A stretch of DNA of 64,000 nt from Salvator merianae (Eukaryota; Chordata; Lepidosauria; Squamata; Teiidae), in NCBI GenBank assembly GCA_003586115.2, contig QVOM02000053.1, positions 851,658 through 915,657 of the forward strand, written 5' to 3'. The notes beneath the pieces were generated by a model. The model worked only from the letters and a program-made list of their open reading frames with translations. It made no database searches and was not told where the DNA came from. The position numbers and the translations under genes were made by a program. Shown here piece after piece: positions 36,101 to 42,905 of the stretch (the stretch's first letter is position 1; each line of letters opens with the position of its first letter).

Positions 36101-39100
36101 AACCGCAGAGAAATACCAGGAATAAGGCAGAAGTTGATCACTGCTGCTTTGGCTATTTTCCTTACAAAGGGGGCCGTGGTTCTCAACCCCATTCCATCTC
36201 CTTGTCGGCAGAGGAGTTTGGTGGGAGAGACGGGTTGGCCCCTGAGGTAGAGGAGCCAAGAACGCCGCAGCCAAAGATTCTGAACTCATCTCTCTCCATC
36301 AGGCGGTGGGATCCTACTCCAGTAGTGCTATATTAAAATCCAGCCACACAGACAAGGGGAATATCAACAAGACATGTCCTCTCTAGCATGCCAGCTTCCT
36401 AGGTGGAGGAATTTCCCTCCAACAGGCCTACACCTGCATTCTGAAATGGGACAGCCCACACACAGTGACTACAGAATCTCCAGCTACCTTCCTAGATAAT
36501 GTCTGGACGGAAATGATGAGGAAAAAAGGACTTTCCTTCCCTGGGAACTCTTACGACTGAGGACCGGTTTACATTTTTTCTCTCTTTCTGAACATGCCCA
36601 AGTCGACATTCCAGTCCTAACACTTCAAAGGAAGTGGGGGGGAACCCAAGCCTGGCCTTTGCTCTCGTTTTTAAAGCAAGAGCCCCAAGCCCAAGAGAGC
36701 AGCCGTTAAGTGTACGGGTTCTCCCTGTCCTGGAACAATGGAGCGTGATCTACCCACCTCACGGGCGTAGCTGCCATGTGTGCTTATCCACCAGCATGCT
36801 CTCCAGCAGCTTTTCTCCATCTGCTTCGGACTAGTTTCCATCAGCTCCAGAAAAAACGGCCATACTGGCTGGGGCTGACAGAACGCAAGATGTCCCCATG
36901 GCCCTAGACTGGCAAAGTGACTCTAGCACCAGATCTAGAATGCACTGCAGTCTAAAAACGGCCCTCAGACATCACTCCAGGAGAACAAGAGTCGCATCTT
37001 AAAAACAAATAAACCAATTTAGATCCGGCTTTCTAAAGTAGGCCGGCAGATATTGCCGAATTATAAACCCCATCCTTCCTTAGAGCTCGTCTAGCGCTGT
37101 TCTAGAGGAAACAGGGAAGCAGTGGGACCAAAGAGTGTGGTCAACTGATCAGGCACCTTTTTTATAGCATTACTTGTGGCGTCCGCCAGCTTTAAGGACG
37201 GGTGTTCGCGCCCCGCGAACACCCATGGCGCGCTTTGCACATAGCGCGAACACCCGTCCTTAAAGCCGCTGCATTAACTGTATGGGACAGGGTGGGGAAC
37301 AACTGGTATAATCAATGACGTTTGATTCTTACCTCATAAACAACCGATACCAGATGAAACAATGAAATTAAGGTCGTCTTACAATATACTAAATCCTCTA
37401 ATACCATTAAAAGGCTACAGAGGGCCCAGGCAACAAAAGACACTGTTCCTGATTCACAGAAAATGTTGACGATGGACCAAGAAAACACCAAGCAGGAAAT
37501 TTTACCTGCCATTAATATAATCAGCTCAGCAAACAGAAATGTTGTCTGTCTTCCTAGATCCTTTCATGCTCTGCCACCACTGCAGCTCACCCTCCCACAG
37601 GTGACCTCAGGAATCGGGCGAATGGTCCTTCTGGCTTCTCAACCCGTGAATCGCCCCCTTCCTCAAATGGGCAACTAGTAAGCCACAAGACCAAAAACAC
37701 GTGCTACCGACTGTGCTATCTGGGGGTTTCAAGGGCAGGCCCACTCAAATGCACAGCTGATCTATACAGTGATTTTTTGGAATAATACCAGGGAGCACTA
37801 TAGGCAGCGCACAGATCAAAGCAAAGCACAAACACTGGTAGCTGGAGCTCTCCTTGGCCACCTAGCAAGATTCAGTCACACCCGCGGCCTGCAGTGCCGA
37901 CCTTGCAAGTCAGGGATGGGTGGCACACGGCCTTTAGGAGGCGGATGATGTGTATCTCTGAGCACAGCCGATGGCAACATCTGCAAGGCCGGGCGCGTCA
38001 GCTGCCCTGGTCGGAAAGCTGCCCAAAGCCCGCAGGTCTGGCTACCGGATCGAGCAGCAGAGATGCAGCCGGCCGAGCCGAGTCGGTCGGAGCTCCGGGT
38101 GGAACATCAGCAACGGGCACCAGGCACTGCCGGAGGAGCCACTTTCGCTCTCTCCCTGGGAGGGAGTCGGGGGCCAAACGTGAAAGAACAGCGGTGGTCC
38201 ATACGACCCCTCCTGCAGCCCAAGATTCCGCCCGTTCCCAGGTTATGCTTTTAAACGTGTTTCAGCGTCCGTTTGGTCGTATGCTGTGAGCTGCCCTGCA
38301 ACCACCAGGGGAGGGTACGACACAAAGGCGACAAACAAATTACATTTTCTGGCCTTCAGTGTGGAGGTTCCCCAGCTAAGAATTTTGGCACAAGCTCCGG
38401 AGTTGCACCAGAAAAGGTGGTAAGCATAGTCCACGCCGGTTGGACTGTAAAATAATACTGTTTACTTATGTGTCTATATTTCTATCTTGCTTTACACGCT
38501 AAGGTCGCAGTGTAAGTTATAATAAAACTAACACAGAACCACAATTAAAATTCAGCTCAGCCAGCATGACCAGCACCCACCCCACCCCACTGGGGCCATC
38601 AGCGCCCCGACCCTGCCTCAGGAGTGTCCTCAAGACCCCCAAACTCTCACAGGACACCGCCTTGGGCGCCTTCTCTGGCATCCCGCAATATGCTGCCTCC
38701 TGAGAGGTCTGCACAGACCTCAGGCTCTTTTCTCTCTCCCATCTGCAGCCGACAGGGACGCTGGGAAAACGGTGGCACATGGATAAACGGTGGCAGAGGC
38801 ACCTGAGAATTGTGCCTGCAAGCAAACAAACCTCGGGCGAAGCCACGGACTGGCGTTCGCAGGGACCAAGGTCGCTCACGCCCCCGAGTCAGGCGAGGAG
38901 CACCAGGCCCAGGCAGCACCTCCCCCTGTGCTCGGGCAGCCATGCAAGCGAGTGCCCGTGGCAAAGCTCTCCTGGCGACCGAGGCCCGCTTCCTGTCCAT
39001 CCCAGGGCAAGGAACGGGGCTGACCCTCGTTCTGCAGTCCTACAAAATGGCCCAGCTTTGCTTTGCAGCCAATAACAGGGCCAGGCAGCCCAGCCAACGG

Positions 39101-41727
39101 GGACAAAGGCTCCAGGTTTCGGCCTCAGAGCCCCTGCGCTCTCACCTGCCGATTCTGCCCCCTCCCTGAAAGGGCTTCATCCCAGCAGGACGCACAAGGG
39201 GCAGGAGGTAATGGGTCTCGGCCCCGCTTGCAAACCTATGCTCATGGCGGTCTCCCACAAATCTGCTTCCGGATTACCCAGGTTCTGGTCACTTGCAGGC
39301 TGTCCGGAGTCACCAGAGGCGACCAGGCAAGCGGCTACTTGCACCTCGTTTCAGCACTCCTGCAGCCCCAGCTGTTTAGCCGACATTTCGCAGTTTTCTA
39401 AGGTCCTTAAGACAGATTTTGCTCTTCTTGTCCTTTAACAAAAGGGATTTTAGCTCCCAGAGGATGAGATGGAGTTCATTGTGATAATTCCCTTCCCCAA
39501 GTCCTGTTCCTTTATCCCAGGAATATCCGGCCAGCTTACCTGGATTCCTAAGAAATACCTATAAAAGTCTGTGATTCAGCAGAGAAATGGCAGCTACCGA
39601 AGCCTGAAAAGGGTCCTGAATTAGACTGCAGCGCCCCGTGACCCGTAGCAAAAACAGCCAATTGCCCCTTGGCTACGGATCTTGGGAGCCGTACTTCCAA
39701 AAAGGGTTATCCCCGCAAGTAACTTTGCGAGGAGCTGCACATCTATCCAAAACACAAGGCACAGAAATCTAAATTCACCGGAACGAAGCCGGGGCGACAC
39801 ATACAATTACCGTGGAGTTGCTCCGGAAAGCAACGGCCGCGGCGTTTGGCGAATTGCTCAATGGAAAAGCCACCTCGGGGTGGGCCAAAGCCTCCAAGGA
39901 CGCAGCCGGCAGAAAAGGCGCTCTTCCCTTCAGAGCGACAGCCAAGATCCTGCCCCCAGGTGAGTCGCCTGGCCCAGGACGAGCAGCACAGGTGGCCCAG
40001 GGGAGACGCCGACCGCTGCTTCATGCCTAGCAATAACAACGTCCCCTTTGCTGCCTGCCCTCCCCCTGCCGCCTCCAGGAAAGCACCCGGGGCTGTCGGA
40101 GACCTGCCCTCGACAACCTACAAAGGAGAACTCGGGTCGGGTTTTCGGCTGACGGGCGCCCGGCCCGGCCCTCGCAGCCTCCTCCCAGCCCGCTTCCTAC
40201 AACACCCAAACGCAGGCATCGCCGGGGCCGGGTGGGCGACCCGCAGGCAGAGGGGCCAGCCTGCGGTTGAAGTCGCTCCCCCTCGGGGGGCCTCCAAGGC
40301 TCCTCGCCCTGGTGGCGCCCTGGTGGCGCACTGCCGGCTCCCGGGCTGGCCTACCTCGCCAGACTGCTGTGAGGGTACAAGGGAGGTGAGGACGGAGGGA
40401 CAGAAAGGCCTCCGCTGCTTCCCTTCCCCGGAGCGCTACCCTGCCGGGGGAGGGGGCTGAGGGTGATATTTTAAACACGTTTTAGGGGCATTCTATACAT
40501 TTCACCTCTCTACTGCTGTGGCCCGCCCTGGGGGCTTCCGATAAGGTGAGGGGGGTGTAAGTTCATTGAAAATAAAAAAAGACCCACACACATGAAACTG
40601 AAGCACACGTTAAACTTCCCCGCCCGCTGGCGCCACTCACCGAAATACTCCTTCTTCCTGTGCAGCTCCAGCTCCTTCTCGAGCTCCAGCGCCAGCGCCT
40701 CCAGCCGCCGCTCCACCTGGCTGGGCCCGCTCTCCCGCGACGGCGTCACCTGGAACGGCAGGCAGAACTTGCCGCCGCCGCCGCCCGGCGCGTAGGGCAG
40801 CGTCGTCGGCTGGGACGAGCAGCAGGAGGAGGAGGAGGACGCGGCGGGGCCCGGGGCCGGATCCGGCGGCCCCGGGTGCAGGCGGGCGAAGGGCGCGCCG
40901 TCGGGCCCCGCCGCCGCCGGGCTCTCCTCGGGCAGCATGGCGGAGGCGCGCGGGGAGGGCAGCTGCAGCTCCGGGTAGGCGCCCATCGAGCCGCGGGAGC
41001 TGCGCGAGCTGCGCGAGCTGTGGCTGGAGATGCTCGAGCGGGGGCTGCCCAGCAGCATCGCCGCCGCGCCGCCGCCGGGCCCGAGGGCTGCCGGCCCGTG
41101 CCGCGCGCCCCCCCCGGCCGCCGCCGCCGCCATGGCCATCTCCAGCTCGGCCGGGCCCGACGAGGAGGAGCGCGGGCTGGCGTGCCGCTGGTCGTAGCCC
41201 ATGCTGATGCCGCTGGTGCGGTTGCTGCTGGCCTTGCTGCCGTCGGAGGAGCCGGCGAGGCTGGCGCGCGGGCTGGAGTGCTTGCTGGTGTCGCTGCCGG
41301 CCGTGCTGGCGTAGCTGGAGCGCGGGCTCAGCAGCGGCGGCGGCGGCGCCTCGGTCAGGCTGCCCCGCGGGCTGGCCAGGCCGGCGCAGCACGTCGGGGC
41401 CCGCGGGAAGCCCTCGGCCGACGAGCAGCAGGAGGCGGCGCGCTTGTAGCAGGGCAGCGCCACTTCGGAGCGCGCCGCCGACGCCAGGCCCTCCTCGCCG
41501 CCGTTCAGCGGGCGCAGCAGCGGGCCCGGGGCCGCGTCCCCCGACGGGTAGGGCGGCGGGGGCCCGAGGAGCGCGGCGCAGGGGACGCCGTTGGGCTGCT
41601 TCGTGGTCCGCGCCTCCGCTTCCGACGGCTCCCGGCGCCGCCGGCGGCCCAGCCCGTCCGCGGAGAGCGCCAGCTCGGCCAGGAGCTTGCCGGTTTGGGC
41701 CAAGCCCTCCTCGGAACCCCTCTCCAT
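12418..41727 (-). CDS. WTIP: WTIP, Wilms tumour 1-interacting LIM protein (complete, 8 coding exons)
   Basis: WTIP is an Ajuba/LIMD1-family adaptor. Family knowledge: it shuttles between cell junctions and nucleus, binds WT1, and restrains LATS in Hippo signalling. Coding exons on the minus strand: 41727-40641, 31196-31095, 20318-20251, 15794-15732, 14724-14594, 14178-14127, 13433-13365, 12570-12418. The total is 1,725 nt, giving 574 aa and TGA, and all junctions are GT-AG and in phase. The Ser/Pro/Ala-rich pre-LIM region spans residues 1-360 and has the family box [14 protein letters not shown] at 169-182. The three LIM domains have full zinc ligand sets: C365, C368, H387, C390, C393, C396, C414, D417; C430, C433, H450, C453, C456, C459, C478, D481; C490, C493, H517, C520, C523, C526, C547, C550. 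The C-terminus ITEL is a class I PDZ-type ligand. WTIP is preferred over AJUBA and LIMD1 because of [25 protein letters not shown] and the TEL end. Human WTIP is shorter (430 aa) because of its pre-LIM region. Confidence 0.95.
13365..13433 (-). CDS. WTIP: WTIP coding exon 7 (LIM3)
   Basis: Encodes 23 codons, [20 protein letters not shown] plus HCE, with zinc ligands H517, C520 and C523. The acceptor is CTTCAG and the donor is GTAAAT. Phase 0 at both ends. Confidence 0.92.
14127..14178 (-). CDS. WTIP: WTIP coding exon 6 (start of LIM3)
   Basis: Encodes [17 protein letters not shown] with the LIM3 ligands C490 and C493. The acceptor is TTCTAG and the donor is GTATGA. At 52 nt it is the smallest exon, but it is required to keep the frame. 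Confidence 0.9.
14594..14724 (-). CDS. WTIP: WTIP coding exon 5 (LIM2)
   Basis: Encodes [16 protein letters not shown] through DYH and two bases of T484, the bulk of LIM2. The [19 protein letters not shown] block separates WTIP from AJUBA. The acceptor is TTTTTTCAG and the donor is GTGAGA. Confidence 0.95.
15732..15794 (-). CDS. WTIP: WTIP coding exon 4 (LIM1-LIM2 linker)
   Basis: Encodes 21 codons, [20 protein letters not shown] plus M, with the first two LIM2 zinc cysteines (C430, C433). The acceptor is GAACAG and the donor is GTAAGA. Phase 0 at both ends. Confidence 0.93.
16866..16975. mobile_element. Palindromic MITE-like repeat (hAT-like non-autonomous type)
   Basis: The left arm is CTCAGCTGTGCCCCCCAGAT, then GTTCCTGAACTACAGC. 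The right arm is GGGAACATCTGGAGGGCTAC, then AGCTGAGAACC. The arms are near-perfect inverted complements. It belongs to the same family as 11,588-11,700 and 30,255-30,400. Confidence 0.62.
17288..17516 (-). repeat. CR1/L3-type LINE 3' end, first of a tandem pair
   Basis: Same family and orientation as the copies at 521-992. It starts with GAGGAGCCCTGCTGGATCAG and ends with the 'agtagccatgggtacacctg' segment, and it abuts a second copy with no spacer. Confidence 0.74.
17517..17690 (-). repeat. CR1/L3-type LINE 3' end, second of a tandem pair
   Basis: Begins again with the GAGGAGCCCTGCTGGATCGG motif directly after the first copy. It is truncated after the 'ctccctgcaaagggcctt' segment and then runs into unique intronic DNA. 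Confidence 0.72.
18435..18480 (+). repeat. Copy of GC-rich palindromic repeat family (half element)
   Basis: Reads GCGGCTTTAAGCCCGGGTGT, then TCAGGGCCCCCCTGCGAATC. It is preceded by GTGGCGGCCGG. It aligns with 37,181-37,230 and 35,541-35,592 but lacks the second inverted arm. The family is unidentified. Confidence 0.5.
19773..19830. repeat. 29-bp perfect tandem duplication
   Basis: The 29-bp unit beginning CATAGTTTGCTATCTCTATG occurs twice back to back (19,773-19,801 and 19,802-19,830). It is intronic in WTIP, with no sign of function. Confidence 0.85.
20251..20318 (-). CDS. WTIP: WTIP coding exon 3 (second half of LIM1)
   Basis: Encodes [20 protein letters not shown] and the following FL, completing LIM1 with C414 and D417. 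The acceptor is CAACAG and the donor is GTAAGT. It enters in phase 1 and exits in phase 0. Confidence 0.93.
23107..23265 (-). repeat. CR1/L3-type LINE 3' end
   Basis: Single copy of the same tail family. On + it starts AATATAAGAGGAGCCCTGCT and includes 'ccatctagtccagcatcctg'. It is truncated inside the 'ctccctgcaaagg' segment. Confidence 0.72.
24981..25077. mobile_element. 97-bp palindromic element, MITE-like
   Basis: The outer arms GCATCCAGACATC (24,981-24,993) and GATGTCTGGATGC (25,065-25,077) are perfect complements. The middle AATAAGCC/GGCTTAT arms also pair around a short loop near 25,034-25,037, and the segments between them pair imperfectly. No coding capacity. The structure suggests a non-autonomous DNA transposon, but the family was not identified. 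Confidence 0.55.
25987..26280 (-). repeat. CR1/L3-clade LINE 3' end with (ATTC)n tail
   Basis: On the minus strand the ORF2 C-terminal signature is readable ([18 protein letters not shown]), followed by a short 3' UTR and a terminal (ATTC/GAAT)n tract at 25,987-26,007. Short simple-repeat tails are normal for this LINE clade, so the microsatellite is part of the element. The upstream body is missing. Confidence 0.72.
27163..27194. repeat. (AC)n dinucleotide microsatellite
   Basis: Sixteen uninterrupted AC units in WTIP intron 2. This is directly visible and expected to be length-variable. Confidence 0.95.
28178..28275. repeat. Dispersed reptilian repeat fragment
   Basis: The text 'cagcaccttagagactaac' followed by 'ggagctttggtagactaag' and 'cagatgcgtagatgag' resembles a widespread amniote repeat whose consensus reads roughly 'caccttaaagactaac ... 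agctttcgt ... cagatgca'. It is divergent, and the family name was not determined. Confidence 0.45.
28322..28395 (+). repeat. tRNA-derived SINE head
   Basis: CTATAGCTCAGCAGGTACAG resembles a tRNA A-box region, and GGTCGTAGGTTCCATCCCC a degenerate B-box, with spacing like the common sauropsid tRNA-type SINE (consensus 'tagctcagtggtagagc ... ggttcaatcccc'). The anticodon stem is not well paired, so this is a SINE rather than a tRNA gene. Confidence 0.6.
30255..30400. mobile_element. Palindromic MITE-like repeat, degenerate
   Basis: Contains GAGCTCTTGAACTACAGCAG near the left and GCTGGGAACCACTG, then CCAGAAGGCTGCAGCTGAG, near the right. This is the same order and inverted layout as the copy at 16,866-16,975 but more diverged. 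Confidence 0.45.
31095..31196 (-). CDS. WTIP: WTIP coding exon 2 (first half of LIM1)
   Basis: Encodes G363 to the first base of G397, with the LIM1 N-terminal zinc finger (CVKC, then [10 protein letters not shown]). The acceptor is a good polypyrimidine tract ending in CAG and the donor is GTAAGT. Both ends are phase 1. Confidence 0.93.
32471..32522. repeat. Imperfect inverted repeat (about 20-bp arms)
   Basis: The left arm GCATTTTGCGCACTGGAACA pairs with a right arm ending in GCAAAATGC (32,500-32,522). There is a 3-nt gap and a 9-nt loop. It is possibly the core of a MITE; no other copy was noticed. Confidence 0.6.
34285..34420 (-). repeat. Divergent CR1/L3-type LINE 3' end
   Basis: On + it reads AAAGAGGAGCTCTGCTGGAT, then CTGGCCCAGGCCCATGCAG, a diverged form of the LINE-tail motif found elsewhere in the window. 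Confidence 0.5.
35541..35592 (+). repeat. Copy of GC-rich palindromic repeat family (half element)
   Basis: GGCAGCCTCTGGCTTTAAGT, then CCGGGTGTTTGCGCCCCACG. It aligns with the left arm of the hairpin at 37,189-37,210 and with 18,435-18,480. The second arm is absent or too diverged to see. Confidence 0.5.
37189..37266. repeat. GC-rich nested inverted repeat (22-bp perfect arms)
   Basis: A 22-bp arm (37,189-37,210, starting GCTTTAAGGACGGGTGTTCG) has a perfect reverse complement at 37,245-37,266. A third partial arm at 37,214-37,223 (CGCGAACACC) also complements 37,201-37,210 across a 3-nt loop. Two hairpins are therefore possible and exclude each other. Related single-arm copies are at 18,435 and 35,541. 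It is probably a short mobile repeat; the family was not identified. Confidence 0.7.
38455..38570 (-). repeat. Likely LINE 3' end, antisense
   Basis: The 'ttatgtgtctatatttctat' segment followed by a C/G-poor block and 'aataaaactaac' resembles the reverse complement of the polyadenylation-like tail of CR1/L2-type LINEs in this window. It is weakly conserved. Confidence 0.4.
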
Positions 41728-42760
41728 GGCGCCGCCGGCGTCGCCTCCTCCTCCTCAGCCGGGCGCTCGGGCAGGGCTCCCTCCGAGGCGGCGGCGCCTG
41801 GGCGAGGAGCTCGTCCGCCGCCCGCTGCTGCCGCTTCCCCCGTCGCTCGCGCCGCCGCTGCTGCTGCCTGCCAGTTCCCGCCAGCGCGGCGGCTCCGTCG
41901 GCGCGGAGGAATTTGCTCGCCTCCTCGGTCGGCCTGGCCCGGCCCGGCCCTCCTCCTCCTCCTCCCTGCCGCCTTCCGTCCTCCTTGAGGCCGGGCGGGC
42001 GAGAGACGGGGCGGGCGGCCGGGCTCCGGGCCAGGGGAGGCGGCGTCTCTGGCCGCGCGGCCGGGCGGGCGAGGGTTCCTCCGCGCTGGGCTCGGGTCCT
42101 CCTGCTCCGCTCGGCCGCGCCCCCAGCTTCCCTCCCCGGCGGCGGGCGGGACTTCTTTGTGTGGGGCAGGAATGCGAGCGAGGAGGAAGGAGACGGGGCG
42201 CTGCGTCCCTCTGGAATGCGGCACAGGCTGGATGGGGCCGGGCCGGGCGAACAATGCCGCCCGCCTGCTCCGCGTCCGAGGGGGCCATCGGCTGGGCGGC
42301 GCGGACGGGACAGGGGACTCCCGGCAAGCCGGCGGACCGTTCGCTCGCGGCGGACGGGGGAACCCCGTGAAAAGCCAGCCGGCCGGCGCTCCCGGGCAGC
42401 CCCCGACGGCCCGTGGCCGTGCGCTCCAGATGGGGCTTCCCGGCGTCGGCGCTCGCGGGCCGGCGGAGCACGCTCCCCACCTCCTCCGGCGCTGCCTCGC
42501 GCCGGACTCTGCCGCTTCTGGCTGTGTTTGACGAGTGGCTCCTGCACATGTGCAGAGGGCGACTTCGCAGAGGGAACGCCAGCGCGCAGGCGTCGGCCGG
42601 GGGTTCAGTGGGCCGCTCCTGACCCGCCGAGCTCGCCTTCCCTGCAAGGTTGTTGGCTGGGGAAGATGGAGAGCAGGGAGTCGTGCCCACCGGCCTGGGC
42701 GCGTCGGATGAGAGGCGGGCGGGACAGAAACGCGGAATGTGTTGCAGTGGAGCACCGAAG
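40600..42760 (-). promoter_or_regulatory. WTIP: CpG island and promoter region of WTIP
   Basis: Very high GC with dense CpG dinucleotides covers WTIP exon 1 and about 1 kb upstream of the ATG at 41,727. This is the usual architecture of a broad CpG-island promoter, and the transcription start should lie in 41,730-42,750. I see no convincing TATA box. The island also explains the unusually long open frames on both strands here. Confidence 0.75.
40641..41727 (-). CDS. WTIP: WTIP coding exon 1 (pre-LIM region)
   Basis: Encodes residues 1-362 and the first base of Gly363. The start ATG at 41,727 opens [11 protein letters not shown], a WTIP-like beginning. The donor is TTCG|GTGAGT. The exon is very GC-rich and lies in a CpG island. 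It contains Ser-rich runs ([12 protein letters not shown] at 236-247), poly-Ala and poly-Gly runs (about 199-223), and a Leu/Glu-rich helix just before LIM1 ([17 protein letters not shown], 339-355) that could act as a coiled coil or nuclear-export segment (inference). The first exon is chosen from homology, because no upstream in-frame ATG resembles WTIP. Confidence 0.92.
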
Positions 42761-42784
42761 CACCGTGCGAAGCTCAGCAGCCAG

Positions 42785-42905
42785 ATCTGTGAGTTGGAAG
42801 AGGTCTCAGAGGTCCTCTAGTCCAACCCCTTGCCTCTGGCCAAGTGGGGGCCACCTGGCCCCTGCCTGAAGACCAGCCCGGAGGAACAGTCCATTCCTCA
42901 CCGTT
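42785..42905 (-). repeat. CR1 LINE 3' end
   Basis: On + it reads GAGTTGGAAGAGGTCTCAGA, then GGTCCTCTAGTCCAACCCC. The reverse complement is the classic CR1 3' region ('ggttggactagaggacctc ... ttccaactc'). It is 5'-truncated and sits just upstream of the WTIP CpG island. Confidence 0.75.

Larger units (their letters stand above)
31197..40640 (-). other. WTIP: WTIP intron 1
   Basis: A 9.4-kb intron between the CpG-island exon and LIM1 exon 2. It holds an imperfect hairpin at 32,471-32,522, a degenerate LINE tail at 34,285-34,420, an unidentified 160-codon open frame at 34,863-35,345, two members of the GC-rich palindromic family (35,541-35,592 and 37,181-37,266), and a likely LINE tail at 38,455-38,570. 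The promoter-proximal end near 38.9-40.6 kb is GC-rich. Confidence 0.7.

Noticed and set aside
40660..41988. 442-codon + strand open frame opposite WTIP exon 1
   Set aside because: It lies antisense to a verified coding exon in a CpG island where stop codons are rare. Its Ala/Gly/Arg-rich composition is what GC-rich antisense DNA gives, and no motif is visible.
40637..42547. 636-codon alternate-frame open reading on the WTIP strand
   Set aside because: It overlaps WTIP exon 1 in the wrong frame, is Arg/Pro/Ala/Gly-rich, and is explained by GC bias and frame shadowing.
41913..42869. 318-codon + frame upstream of WTIP
   Set aside because: It runs through the CpG island and into a CR1 fragment, with composition bias only.
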